Source: Otis tarda
Taxonomy: Eukaryota > Chordata > Aves > Otidiformes > Otididae
Assembly: GCA_026413225.1 (NCBI GenBank)
Contig: CM048554.1
Coordinates: 70,610,463-70,674,462 of the forward strand
Length of the DNA stretch: 64,000 nucleotides
Reading direction: 5' to 3'
The notes under the pieces were generated by a model that saw nothing but the letters and a program-made list of their open reading frames with translations, was not told the DNA's origin and did not search any database. This document shows, in pieces, positions 12,391-26,023 of this stretch (its first letter is position 1; each line of letters begins with the position of its first letter). Made by a program: the position numbers and the translations under genes.

Positions 12391-15300
12391 CAGCTGGGAG
12401 CATCTCTGCCCTCAAACTGGAACTCTGCAACTTTTTGCCCTCAAGCAGAATGTAAAGCATTGGTAATCATTAAAAAAGTCTTACATGGACTGAGACAAGC
12501 TAGCCCAAGGGAATATCTTTCCTTCCATGTCATACTTGCAGGCCATAGCAGTACTCCACCTTGTTCCTAGAGACAAGCAACTGACAGGTCAGTTTCAGTT
12601 CAGGCTCTGGAATCTGCAAAACACGTGCAAAACAGTACAAACACAATGATCCCTGTAACATGCTCTAAGATTTCAATGTGAGCTTTTTTAAAGCTTTTTT
12701 TTTTTTTTTTTTGTCTTAGATGATGAAGAACTGGAAAATAGTTTTGGACATGGTGGCAGGGTTCCTGCTGAGGGGGTCATAACATGACTGCTGAGATGTG
12801 ACTGTAGGGTCAGTAGATTGCTATGATACCCACACTATGAGTAGGTATGCTAGTTACTATTAAGATTTAAACCAGTGATAGATGTTAGTTCATGTGCAGT
12901 TACAATCATGAGGTAAAATTCTAAGCCATGTCTCCATGAAATTGCAAATCCAGTTTCAGGGTTCCTGATACTTGCCATATGGTCCAAAATACTGATATGA
13001 TATCAATTCACAGTGCCAGATCAACCATGTTCAAAAATAATGACCAATCAACTTCACGCTAGCAGGTGTTGTGCTGGTTCAGTTATCATGCACTGCCCTT
13101 CCTGTGGCACTCCACAGTCTTCTTTCCCTGCCTTAATCTCTGTCTTTTATGTCCAAAGGTCATTCCCTCCAGATGTCAGTCATCTATGTGAAGGTGGCAC
13201 CTGCAACTCTTGTTATAATTTCTAGAGCTGGTATACCATTATCCAGGAATATGCACCACAAAACGCAACTTTCAGGTACTTAGAACTCGATGTATATGCA
13301 CTTGATGTATTGCTACAGACTTTAATTATACATTATCTCCATTTTCCCCCTACAAGATGGTAATGGTAGCCTCTTGAGCTGCATCAATACTGTGCAGTAA
13401 AGAAAACCTCAGTTGCAGGATCCCTACGAATGTCAGTCACTATAGAGATTGAAAATGGGTAGTGAATGACACAAGGGACTGCAGAAGTAGTTTCTTCTTC
13501 AAGATGGACATTGGCCTGGGGAACTAGGCTCTTCTCATGTGTTTCTACTGCATAATTTTTAAAAGTTGACCAAATCACTCACTATTTAAGAGATGGTTAG
13601 TAGTTGTCTTCATCTTTTGACAAAGAATATTGTGATCTGGAAAACTGCTGAGCTCTTTCAGCTGTAAACAAGGTTAAGGGGAGCTGTGCTCTGGTACATC
13701 ATACCAGATAACACAAAACAGGTCTTAGATCAGGTCTTAGATACCTTTAGTCAGGTGCATAAAATCAGATATTATTCTAGCTTAATCTGTCCATTCCTCA
13801 CCTCTAAAAGGAAATAAATCCAATTTATTTCACAGTGGTCAGAAAAAGATATGCATTAATTAGTTTCTGAAGCTCTCTAATACCACCACAAGCACCACAG
13901 CAAAGCCTGTGAGGAAATTAATAATTCTAATTTTAGAAGGGAATGCAGTAAATAAGGCATCCAGTCACACATTGAACAAGGAGAATGCAGCTGTACATTG
14001 TTTAGTATGTTATGTGAGTGCAGCCCATCAGACAAGGATCCTCTTAAAAAGATGATATGTGATCACATAATCAAAAACCAAACCATAATGTTTGTAAAAC
14101 AACCAGTTAAGCCTTATTTCCTGGCATTAGTATTTCACTTGTCAGCCTTAGTTATCTACTTCTTTTAACATAGGGGTTTTTTTTTTAATCACTGATGCTA
14201 CCACTCTGCTCCTCTTGAAAATTTTTCCAAGGTACTTCACCACAGTTCAAGAACTGACAACAAAAGGTAGTATGACTGCTTGAGCCTTACCTTGTACACT
14301 ATCAGAGCTCCAAAAAGTTTAACAGATACCATAGATGTTTCTAGGAGTAGCAGAAAGGACTAGGGCAAGTTGTTTAACTCCATGTTTTAGGGTCTCTGCC
14401 ATATCCTCTTTATGCAATTTGGAACAAATCTGGGAGATCGTATGAAGAGATTCAGATCGTCCACTGAAGGAATCAGGCAGGGGAAACAAGATAGGGTTAA
14501 GACTGGCGTAGGCAGCACCCATTCATCTACCACTCAGTCAGTAAAGAAAATCTCCTGATACTCCTCCCTACATGTTTTGGGAGAGGATGGTATCTGCTTT
14601 ACCTAGTCAAGTTTCCCTCAGTATATATTGGGAGGCTTTAATTCCTACCTGTAAGAACAGGAAAAGGCAAGGGATAATAATTTGCAGTCACTTATCACAC
14701 ATGACCAAGAGAAGTTGCAGAAGGCTCCAAACTCCTTGCCCTATGTCCCAGCTTCCCCTCCTTGCACCATTCTGACTCCCCACAGATGAGAATCTCCCAG
14801 TTAAACCACACCACATCTTACTCTTGCCATGTTCAATCAGAGGTAGCCTTTGGCCTTCTTAATTTAGTACTGGAGAACCATTATATAAATTGTGAAGGGG
14901 ACTTACTAGGCTTCTTCCTGTGGGATGATTTTCCATGTTGAAATAAAATATCACCAACCTTTAAAAAAAATCCTTTTGAACACACATTTCTACTTTATTT
15001 TGGATCTAAAACTATTGTGCTGTTCTCTAACTGCTGCCCCTGTTGAACACCATCTTTACAATATCTGTCTCTGCAGGGAATTTTATTTCAGTGTGAGATT
15101 TTCTAGATCACAAAATTTGTACCTAAACATACTACTTTTAAAAAATCAGAATAGCCACCTACGTTCCATTTCAAGGACCCGATTCAACAAAGACATTTCA
15201 TACTAAACATAAAACACTATACTGGTCTCATCATTCAAACTCCAACCCAAGATCAGAATACTTAGTAGCATTGTGAAAAAATGCTATCTCTGATAGATAT

Positions 15301-16112
15301 TAAATTAAAACAAACAATAGAAATATAGAACTGATGCACTAAGATAAAAAGCCCATTTCATTTTCAGGGAAGGATTAGCCTCATCTTTTTGGGTTTTTTT
15401 ACAATGTCTTTAATTATTTTCTTGTCTGCTCTAAAGTGCGCCCACTGTTGACTAAAATGAAAGATTCTGTTTCTGTAAAATACTAGGCTTACATTCTTAC
15501 TGAAGAATTAGACCTTTTTTCACATTTTGTCTTTGAAACGGAAAGGTCTAGAAAAGAAGAAAAAATATTTCTTCTACTGCAGCACATCACTGAACATAGG
15601 AATTTTGCCCGCGTTAGAAATAGGACGGTTGACATGGAAGTATAAAAGATAAATCAGCTGAAGTAATTATTCTGTCTTCTTCCTAACTCAACCATGACCA
15701 TTTCAGATAGAGTTTCTGTAGGACAGCTCATCACTGTGCAGAGGTCCCTCCCGACAAACGTAATCTTTAACACTCACAGGAATTGCACACTGTCATATGT
15801 GTCCCTGCTCCAGTGGTATCTGCCATCACGGGGCTTCTAAGATCCAGCTGTAAATCATTCAACATCAGCTAGATATTGATTGTCCCAGAACCTCTCAGGA
15901 CCTTTCCTGCTTCCACTGTCTGGACTCTGCAACTGCTAGTCTCCATCACTCTGGCCAAGGTCGCTCAGGACCCTTGTCGTTCAAGTGGCAAGGAGGGTAG
16001 TTTAGGGGCAGTTTAATGAAATTAGTAGGTCTCTTTTCTGTCTTTTTCCCCCTTCATCTCACCCCATGTTAGTCATATCCAACCTTCTGGTCCTGGGATG
16101 GCCTAGAGATGA

Positions 16113-16139
16113 GTGTCTCTGGTCTCAGACCAGAGACAC
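16113..16139. repeat. 27-nt perfect palindrome
   Basis: The arms GTGTCTCTGGTCT and AGACCAGAGACAC are perfect reverse complements separated by a single C. Imperfect pairing (GAGAT... with ...CTCTCC) may extend the structure outward. It is not part of any mobile element I recognise. Confidence 0.9.
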
Positions 16140-18554
16140 CTCTCCACCTGAGAGGACTGTACTGCTCTCTGCCCTTCCGTCAACTAAAGGCATTTTTAAC
16201 AAATCATTGCAGATAGCTTACAATCCCCTTCTTCCGTCATGCTATTGACATCAAGTGTGCTGCACTTCTATTTGGGTTCAGTGTAAGTGAACTTGCTTTA
16301 TCACAGGACAGACTGTGTGAACATTACCTCCTAGGGCAAATAACAATGTCTCAGCTTATTTAAAAAAAAAAAAATTAATCCAATATGAATCTCTTCATAC
16401 ACTTCAATTCTTCAACAGACTATTCAACAAAGATGAAAAAAACAGTGGAAGTCTGACTAATAATGGTACAATATTGAAAAGAAAATTAAAAAAAAAAGAC
16501 AAAATCCAAATTGAAACTTTTCACAGCCACTACAGCTTTAAATATTTATATTCATCCTCTTGAATATTGCATGTTCTCTAGAAAAGACTATATTTAATTA
16601 CCATACCACCATAGGTGAAGTAGAGGGATAAAGGTGAAAAAAAAAATACTATAAAGGGCTTTTTTTTCCTCAACATTAAAATATATAATAAACTTAGCAG
16701 TCAGTACAGTAGCAGAATAATTAGTCTGTAAGATCACGAAAACTGCCCCCAAAATCCTCAATACCTGCCTGTCCCCTGAGAAGCACAGTGCTATCAGGTT
16801 TTCTGTCCTGTACATGACAGAGGTTTTATTGTCTCTATGATCTACTCCAGTCTGCAGGGAACTGAGTGATTAAGATACTACCTCTAATGGACAACTTTCC
16901 AAGTTACACTGCTCACTCTGGAAAAGTGCTCTGATACATGGGGAGAAGCAGTAAAGGGCTAGAATTTTTGCCTTTTTTTTTTTTTGAGTGAAGTATTTTA
17001 ATTAGTTGGGTGAATGGGCTAAGTATTTGCCAAAGGAGACGCATGTCATCTATTATGCAATATGGGGACTGCCATCCTTTGCTGCTGAACACACTGAAAA
17101 TACCATGTATAACATAAACATCCATAGCATAAATAAATACATTAAACTTACCTATTCTTTTACCAGCTCCATCTCACACCATGTCAACGTACTGTGGCTT
17201 CGGAAGCCAAAATTCCGTTCTACTGATTGCCCTGGAAAAAAAGAGGACAGTACTTTTTCCCAGTCTAGGTAGTCAGAAGGTTATAGCACATGCTGTATGC
17301 CAGATCACACACTAAATGTCCTTCTTCCTATTCCATCACTTAGTCACCTAATAGTTGAATAAGCACACATATACACTATACAAAAACATTCATACACAGT
17401 ATACATATAATCAATATAAATAAATGCATTGCATACTCATGCCCACTCATGATGCAAAGAAAGACTGGATGCAGATTCAGACAGCCAAACACACAATTCA
17501 TTAATTTGATAAAACAGTCAAATACATAAGTCTTTGATTTACCTCAGTAGTATGAAAATGTTATATTTTCCATACAGTTTTCTACAAATTTCCTTAAAGG
17601 ACATGCTGTTAGTGTATCATCAGCCCTTTCCATCTACTATTTTCCTTACCATTTAGAGTTATATTTAGGGGAATTGCTGATAAGGACTTGTATGAGGAAT
17701 GTACAGTGATAATCCGTGGTAATGATTGTTGCTTGACTTAAAATAAAGAGGCGCAGCCTTTTAAGGTCAACATCAGTTCCATGTTTGGATTGTTTTTACT
17801 GTTTGGAAGGGATTGACATGTTTTAAATTACTAAGTAATGTAAAAATACATTACTAGCACAAGACTTGTCTATGTAAATATTTTATGGGTAGAGTCACCC
17901 GCCATTGGTTAATAAGGTAATACAGATTCAAAGTTATTTATGTTGACTCATATTTTTAAGATGAGGAATTTAAAAACAAGAAAATGTGACAGAGTTGATC
18001 AGGACGTAAGACAGTGGCTCACAGACAGACTGACTGTGTCTTGCACATCATGAACAGCTCTTTTAAATTACTTATTGAAAAAAGATGTAACATTGTCCAC
18101 GTGAAATATATGAAATGCATAACACAATGAGTCACCTAATGAACCTAAGTTAAATAGATATAATTCTTGTTTTTGCAGAGATGAAAGAAAAAGATCCTGA
18201 TAGGCTTAGCTTCTCCTGGGTCAAGTATTCTCAATAAAAATAGGAACTACAATCTCCTATATGTACATGGCATCAAATAAACAGGAAACTCACATCTATT
18301 GTAAGTGTACATGAATGCTCTCACCCTGGGGTTAACAGTTTGACTGGGGAGTGAGTGCAGCTCATGGGCTCAACCTGCAACAGCCTCCCCCTTGCTACTC
18401 TCTGATCTGCCTTCATCCACAGGCAGCATAAGGGGTTCCATGCTGAATTGCTCAGTTTGGACCTATGTACTGCCTAGGCGGGGTCCTCACTGCTCTTGTC
18501 TGATCTTCATCACACAAGACCAAACAGAAGGGCAGCTCATGCTGTCCCACTACT

Positions 18555-18575
18555 ACTGTGGGAGAGTCCCACAGT
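18555..18575. repeat. 9-bp perfect hairpin
   Basis: ACTGTGGGA and TCCCACAGT are perfect inverted repeats around GAG. It lies within a moderately GC-rich anonymous stretch. There is no T-run or other sign of a defined transcript. Confidence 0.7.
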
Positions 18576-21500
18576 CCACGAAACAGGGAGATGGAGGATG
18601 CAGCAACGTTGGGCAGGGGCTGCAATATGATGGCTTGCCTTGTGCAGATTCCATCAGAGATGCAGCATGGCAGCCATGCTGAAGGCTTCAGGGAGCCTTC
18701 TTCCTCTGCATGCTCACATCAAGAGAGATAAATCCTGTGCCACCCTTTCTTCTGGGCAATGCCTGTCTTAGTCCTTCACAAGGAACTTAGGGGCAACAAA
18801 ACACATACAGGGATTGCAGCTGATTTTACAGAGCTGCACAATGATGAACTCCTGTGTGTCATTTCTGTGCAGTACAGTCTTTCAAGTTTCTTGTAAGGTA
18901 ACCATTTTCCATCAGCTGATCACAAATTTAATCAGGGCTGTGAAGGCTTTGACCTAAAGTCTCTCCTGAACACTCTGGCCAAACAAAATACATGCCTTTG
19001 CTTAAATACTGGACCATATGGCCCAATTAATATGCATTTGAAGTGTTTGTAACTCAGCTAGTTCCAGGGAGGTGCTCAGGCAGCATTTTAATTTCATTTT
19101 ACAAGTTGGTCTCCTGCAGTTTTACTGTGTTTCATTACTTTTTGGACAAAATAGTCTTATGTTCAACACACATTGTGCAGACTAAGGCAGGGTGAGAGCT
19201 ATTCAAGAAGAAGCTACTTTATCGTATTGACTGTTTCACAGTGGTAAGTGTACAGAGGCAGCCAATACTCATGTTTGGAATAATCTGGCAACCTGATACA
19301 CTAGGATTTAAACCACAGGATATCAAGGCATCATTCAGACCTGGAGCCGAACTAGAGGTTCCTGTTTTTTTACCACTGGGACCTCATCTCTGAATGTCCT
19401 CACTCCTGTATATCTGGTACCAAGAGGATTTGCTAATACTTGCGAGAGCCTCAAGTAGTTCATCCAGCCCTCCCTTACAGCCAGGAAAACACTTCTAGTG
19501 TGTGTCAGCACTTTCAAGACATTTATCATTCAAATCCAACAGTTAGAACTATATCTTTAGATGCCCCTTCTAGCAGGCTCCATTGTTCATCCACACTTAG
19601 ATACAGAGCCAAAGTGTTACCCAACTGTTCTTAGAACAGTAGGAATGTGTGAAGGATGCTCATAACAAATGTGAAAGAAGGTCACTATAAAAACACATTT
19701 CCACTCTAGGAGATACATCTAAGCACGAGCTGTGGAGACCCAAAAGTTTGGTGGAAATATAAGGTAGCAATTGTAGTGACAGAGTTTCTGAACTTGTAAA
19801 GAGGGAGATACGCATGTTTTCCTGAGAAGTCAGGGTACACCCTGGGCAATGTCCTTGCTGACCTCTTCCTAGGAAGAGAAATCACACAGGAGCAAGAAGA
19901 CATGTGGCTGTGCTGGGTGGCACCATGTGTCACTCTCCATAGGCTGGGTCACAGCTGCATAAGCAGTGAAACTATTTTCATTAAAGTTTAGGCAGACAAT
20001 CTAAACTTATGATAGGCATCCTCACACATGACTATCTCACATACACACAATTGCAGAGGCACAGACACACCTACCCCCCCTGAAGCAGGTGAAGACGAAA
20101 ATAAAAAAGTCCAAACAAAAACCCCAGCGCTTATATTCACAGTTTGGTGCTGTGAAACCTCACATGGGAATGATCTGTTTCTGGGTTGCTAAAATTAAGT
20201 TCCTGAGAAATGAATTTTATGATGTGAGAAACAATGTACAAACACTCCCTTCCCCCCAGCTCCTCAAAATAACTCTTAGGCTTGCCATGTACACCCAAGC
20301 AATCTTCCTCTCCGAGGCCACAGCCCAGTGGAGCCTCATCCCTTCCACCCTTCATCCCCCTCTTCAGTTTACGCAATAGATTATATGCAACGCATGATAT
20401 TGGGAAGCCACATCCTGCTGTAGGCAGGGCTGGCTGTACTCCCTAACACAACACTTGGGGATGACTCTGCTTCCAGCAAGCAGAGTCGATGTGCTGGACG
20501 TGGTTTAATTGGTGCCAGCTTTGTCCTATTAACAACTGTCAGCTCTCTTCACTTAATGCATCAAGCGGTGATGTTCTGCAGGTTATAGTGCCCTTATGTA
20601 TTAAAGCCTTTTGTATACGTTGCTGCCTGATTAGACAGGAAATAGTGCATGGCACCAGGGGATAATTCAAGTGAGTAAAGTTACTTGCATGCATATGCAT
20701 GCTCAAAACTGGGGCTCCAGATGCGAAATAGATCTTTTTCTAATCCCTGAGCTATTCACTGTCTGTATGTCTATATACACATTGCATGCTTATTACTTTT
20801 TATTACTTTTAAAACTTAAAAATAAAATTGGCTTGAATTTAGTTTGAGGATTGGCACCAACCCAAGACAATTCTTGTTTTAACTGAAACAGTTTGCCCAC
20901 TGCTAATTTTAACACAAGTAATTTATAATTTATTTTATTAACATGGATGAAAATGGTAAGCACACTCTCCCTTCCTACCAGAAAGCCTTGGAAGCCTAGC
21001 ATAAAGACTTGGAAACAGCAATGTCACAGATCTGGGGAGATGCTCTGTCTGGGAAAAGGTGTTTTGGAAAGAAGCTCATTTTCATACCTTCCCTTGCTAC
21101 CTATGCAGGAGGGAGGGAGCTAAAATGCTCACACTCCCAGACGTCTGCAAGGAAGTAACTGAGTGAGACACTGAGTGTAATTATCCCAAGCCTTTCATTC
21201 CCTTTAACTTCAGTGAACCTATAGAGGATCTGGCTCCATTATAGCAGATGACGAGATTGTAAATGCTATACCTTCCACTAGGAGCAGGGGAGGGGGGAAA
21301 GTGAGAGGTAATTGCTGTGTATAGAGAGTGCAGTCAGTAAGAGACCTTTAACCTGTTTAGCTTTCCTTAATAAAGTTTTTGCAATCTACAAAAGAATGAC
21401 TCTGTTATTTCTCACAAAGCTTCAGCACATGACCCAGCTTTTTCTACCATTCAAGGAATGTAATTTAAACTAGATTCAGACTCCTCTGCGTGGCCAAGCG

Positions 21501-24500
21501 TGATGCCCATTGGAATGTTCAGCTTATGTGGAATTGTTTGGTTTGGTTTAAATAAATAAATAGCATTAAAATCTAATCATGGAAAGTGTAGCTGTTAAAA
21601 ATAGACAGAGGTAGCGCTCATTCAAAGCACTGAGAAAAGGTATGCGCAAGAGGGATTCTGAGAGCAGATTCATCAAGCGCAGGAGCAACCATATGACCAA
21701 CGCTGGCGAGTTTTCAGGCACGTAAGCATCACCACCGAGTCTCCCCACCCAGCAGCAGGAGTTCCCAGCAGGAGTTAGACCTGTTTCTTTTTTTTTGTGC
21801 TTCAGCCACCTGCTTTCCCTTCAATCAGGTTCTCCGTGGGGACAGAGGATCCTCATCGAGCTACCTGTGGTAAGCTTGGTACCCAGCGTGAAAATCATCA
21901 TGTGCAGTATTTCTCCACCTGTGAGCAACTGTTTAAAAATAAAGCAATATTAGAAAGGATCTTACTTTTTTTTTTTTGCAATTTTTGGTGCTGAGTTTTT
22001 TTTGTCCATGCTGTAGCAAAACCTCAGTAAGCAAAAGATAGTTTCTGTCTCAAATTGTTTCACCTTGTTCCCCTTTCTGCTTACTTTCAGTCATCAGCCT
22101 TAAACATGAAATTGTTATCATTCTTGATTAGGACATATAAGTTAATCAGGGCATTTAATGAAAAAAACTTGCAAGACATCTTACATATCAGATTCCATGA
22201 TCAGGTTGGGTTTTGAATATTTGTGAATATTCATGAATGGAAAAGAATATTCCCTCTGGTGCAACATATTTTGGATTTTCCAGGATGCACCATGGAAACA
22301 TACAAGAGGGCTGGCCATGGGGCATCATAGGACCTTTAAAGTCGCCTGGAACCAAGCCAGGACAGCTTAGTCCAGACAGCAGCTGCCACAAGGACCAGGG
22401 CTAGCTTTTCCAAATGAGCACACTCGCTTTTTCACATTTTCATCTGAATTCCACTGAATTCCCCTTTCCTTTTCACTCCTGCCTATGGAAAAAAAAAAAC
22501 AGAAAACTTTCTGACCAATTCTCCTTAAGTGTAGCAGGGTTTTTTGGTAGTTGAATTTCTGTCTATATGCTTTTGACAGACAAACAATGGTGCTGCTGTC
22601 AGTAGGGATGGCAGACAAGGTGCCCACCTGCCTGCTTCACCTGCACTGCACAGAGTAGACCAATTCATGCAACGGCTCCCAGGCCACCAGGTTACACTGG
22701 GCGGACAGCCCAGAGTAACGGCTGTATCCCTTCTCCGAAAGTGAGCTCTCCCTATGTCTCAGCTAAGTCAAAGTCTGAATAGCACTAGTCATTTCCTTGT
22801 CCCTAAACCTTACAAATTCCACACATAAGGCAGACAAGGGATGGGAGTACAATCAGCATTTTTCAGAAAGGAAATCCAGCACTCAAAGTCATTCAGTCAC
22901 AGACTGGAGATTTCCTGAGTCTCCTTCCAGGGACCTGTGTCACTGATTTTGGCTCAGACAAGTCCCAATTCAGATGTTAAGTGTCATGAGTGATGTCAGG
23001 TCACCCTGAGAAACTTCACTAAATTCACACTAAATTTCATATTTAGAAAATGTTTCTCGGTTTTAAGTTTTTCAGGAGTAGACAAGGGAAGTAAAAAATC
23101 TAGGAGAAATATGTACATTCATGATGAATGCTGCCTAGAGAAAGCTATGCAAGACTTTCAGTTCATTCACTTGTAAATTTACTGAAGGGCCCAAGTGCCA
23201 AAAGAATCATTTCTCTGACACTTCGGTTCTAAAAACCTGCAAAATTAGTCTTCCTCCTTTGCCCAATACATCGAACCATTAACAGATCAATCACTCAATT
23301 TACATGCTGCTGCCAATGGCCTATTTACGTTTGACAGGGAATGCCTGAAAAGCTCACAGTTTGACAAACTTGTCTCAGTATGGCCGAGAGCAATGGAAAA
23401 CAGCACAAAAAAGAGGAGAGCTAGTGGCATTTAAAGGTGAGATGCCACAGAGCGCAGATGGGATCCAGGAACCTAAGTAAAAACCTAAGAGAAGGAGCAG
23501 GGTGGAAGAAGATGCTGGGCAGCTCTGCTGTGTGCAACAGCTTGGCGCTGGTCTCCCAGGTTGCCCATCTCTGAGCCAGCAGTAGCCCAGGCCGGTGCCT
23601 CCCGATGACTCAGGGCAGTGGGGTGTGACGGCCCCAGAAGCCAAGCAGCTGCACTGTGGTGGCACTCAGCCCTGGCCAGTAATGTCACCTTCTCTGCTGG
23701 GCACACTGAGTCAGCCACCGTGTCCCTAAGATGTGGAAATATTGCCTTCGGTTCCCAGGCTGGCTGTACCTCTGGGGAGCTGTACCATCCTCAGCCATGC
23801 AGGGTATACCTGACCACTGAAGGGAGGGAGAAAAGGAAAGGATAGCAAGCAAATAATAAACAAAGCAAGGCCAAACAGGGGTCCAACAGGGAGTGACAAT
23901 GGTAAAACACAGCTGTACAAATGGTTTTGACAATGAGGAGTCTGAATCTGGAAAAAAAAAAGGACACTAAGTTTCCTCCTTATACCCTTGAACTGGACAG
24001 CATGCCTCAGCATGGCTGTATGCTGCTTGGCAGAACTGTGAAGCAAACCACATTTATCTGCTGAGATATGTATTCATTATACACTTCAAAGGAGTGCACT
24101 GTCAGGCCCAGAGACACCCCATTAGTTTCTGGAGACTCTTAAGCTCTGAGTTTCTCACCTCCAACACCTTCCACGCTGTAATCTCAAATTCAAAGTTCCT
24201 TTATTGTTGCATATGGGAAGAACACAGAACATCTACTGTAGTGCAACTCTTTCTGTTCAAACATCCGTTTCCCGTTTGTCAACTCTTTTTCCTACACCAC
24301 CTCTCATGTAGCTGTGCCTAGTCACTCCCTTTCCTTCCTCCTGCTCTGACACTTGCAGCTCCAGCACTGTAAAAATAGCTGGTGTGGAAGGCTAGCTTCT
24401 CTTACTAGAGAATCTGAGGCAGTTGTGATTGCTTGAAATGTGGAAGGACTGCCCAAACAATTAATCTTGCTGCTCTTCCCCAGCCCTTTTCTTGCTTTGC

Positions 24501-25952
24501 TGATTTTCCAAAACATTATTTCTTATTTGCAGATAGTTGGTTGTTGTGGCTGTGCTGATGAAACTGTCCTGATGCACCATGGCAAAGAGAAAAGGAAGCT
24601 TTAGGAGGTACCTCTCATACTCTTGAGGTCATCTGCTGACTTTTCCTTAAGTAGTCCAGGAGTAGCTAAAAATATGCTCAATATAACAGAGAGAATATAT
24701 TTCATCTAATGCAAATGGAATAAGCAGTAAAAATAAAAGCAAAGAGACTGAGTCCAACCACCACTCATCAACAAAAACCTCATTCTGACATATGGTTATG
24801 TTTATGGTTTTGTGTGATATTTAAATATAACAGGGAAGAACATTTTTTTTTTTTAATTTGATTTTAAAATGGAGCAAAAATCAAAGCATGTGGAAGCATG
24901 TGTCTATTAACTGCGTAGGAAGTAGAGTTACTTCTGCCTGATCACAACTTTTGAAATCTAAGCTCAAGATTATTCTTCAGATAACCATTAATATATACTA
25001 CAGTTTAAAAAGGGTATCCATTTGTCCTATATAAATCTCTACAAGAAAAAATTATTTGGAAAAAGCAAATAAAGAACATTAGCCTTTCTGCAGAGAAAAT
25101 ACATGCTAGTTAGCGTACAAGTCTGGGGAAGAGAGAAATTATTAAAGTTCAGAAATATTCCAAGTTTTCTTTATGCAAAATATTCTGTTCCTTTACACTG
25201 TTATATTCACCAGATTGAATGGGCTGCTTCTACTCTTTTTTTCTGCTTTTTTCTTAATTTCTTAGTTTTGAAAAGGCTGTTTGAAAACTCATGTTGGGAT
25301 TATAATCTCCATCAAACGCCAAGGTGGTTTAAAATGTAAGCTCCTGAAGATTCACAAGGACCTGTTGTAAGCATGCAGGAAATACTTGGAAAATACTATA
25401 ATCTTGAAATTGTGCTCAGCTGGATTGTCAGTTGCTAATGCTGTACTCCAGATAAGTTGCTCACCACCTTTTAGTCTCACTAAAGTCTGTAGAAATCTAT
25501 TCAATGTTATATTTATTATGTCTGCACTCCTTTTGGCTTCATCAAAATACAGCTTTTTTAGTAAAAAAAAAAAAAAGATGGATGTATTCTAGTTGCACGA
25601 AGATGAAGACTCCATGTAGTGAGATAATCTACCTGTGATCTGCTGCCAGCTTGACTGAGACATAGCACAAGGTAAAATGTGTTTAGAGATCTGAAGTAGC
25701 AGATTACCAGAAAAGAAAACATTCCTGTTTCCTTATCTTAGAGAGACTGGCTTCCTGCTAGCTGTGGATCCTCCTTCTGTGTGAAGTACTAAAACACTCT
25801 TGTTCAGCACTTTTTATTTCATCTTGCAGTGATAATGGAGATTATGTATAATCTCTGTGGCTGTTCAGATTCCCTTTTTGGCTCCCACAGTGGGCAGTAC
25901 TGGAGTTCACGCAGTATCATAAGAGATGACTCCATAGCACACTAATTATATA

Positions 25953-26023
25953 GGATTTTCAAGGTACTTTGAAGATGAAAAGTGCTGTATCAGTGCAACC
26001 CCAGGTATTATTATTATTATTTA
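25953..26023 (+). repeat. Ancient SINE/L2-like tail with (ATT)n
   Basis: GGTACTTTGAAGATGAAAAG is followed by TGCTGTATCAGTGC and a run of TTATTATTATTATT. This resembles the 3' end shared by old vertebrate L2 LINEs and their partner SINEs (an AAAGCGCTATATAA-type box followed by ATT or similar repeats). The body upstream is too decayed to classify. Confidence 0.45.

Larger units (their letters stand above)
12391..25952. other. Long gene-free stretch
   Basis: About 13.5 kb without a recognisable exon, RNA gene or young mobile element on either strand. It includes homopolymer runs (T18 near 12699), a GC-richer block at about 23.5-23.8 kb, a perfect palindrome at 16113 and a small hairpin at 18555. 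Short ORFs of 60-96 codons lack known motifs. It is downstream intergenic sequence relative to GJA1 and could contain distal enhancers that cannot be recognised by eye. Confidence 0.55.

Noticed and set aside
17834-17855. AGTAATGTA-AAAA-TACATTACT hairpin as a terminator or miRNA
   Set aside because: A 9-bp AT-rich stem is expected several times by chance in 64 kb of AT-rich DNA and has no supporting context.
24750-24790. GAGTCCAACCACCACTCATC as a CR1 fragment
   Set aside because: Only one short phrase resembles the CR1 terminus; neighbouring sequence does not continue the match.
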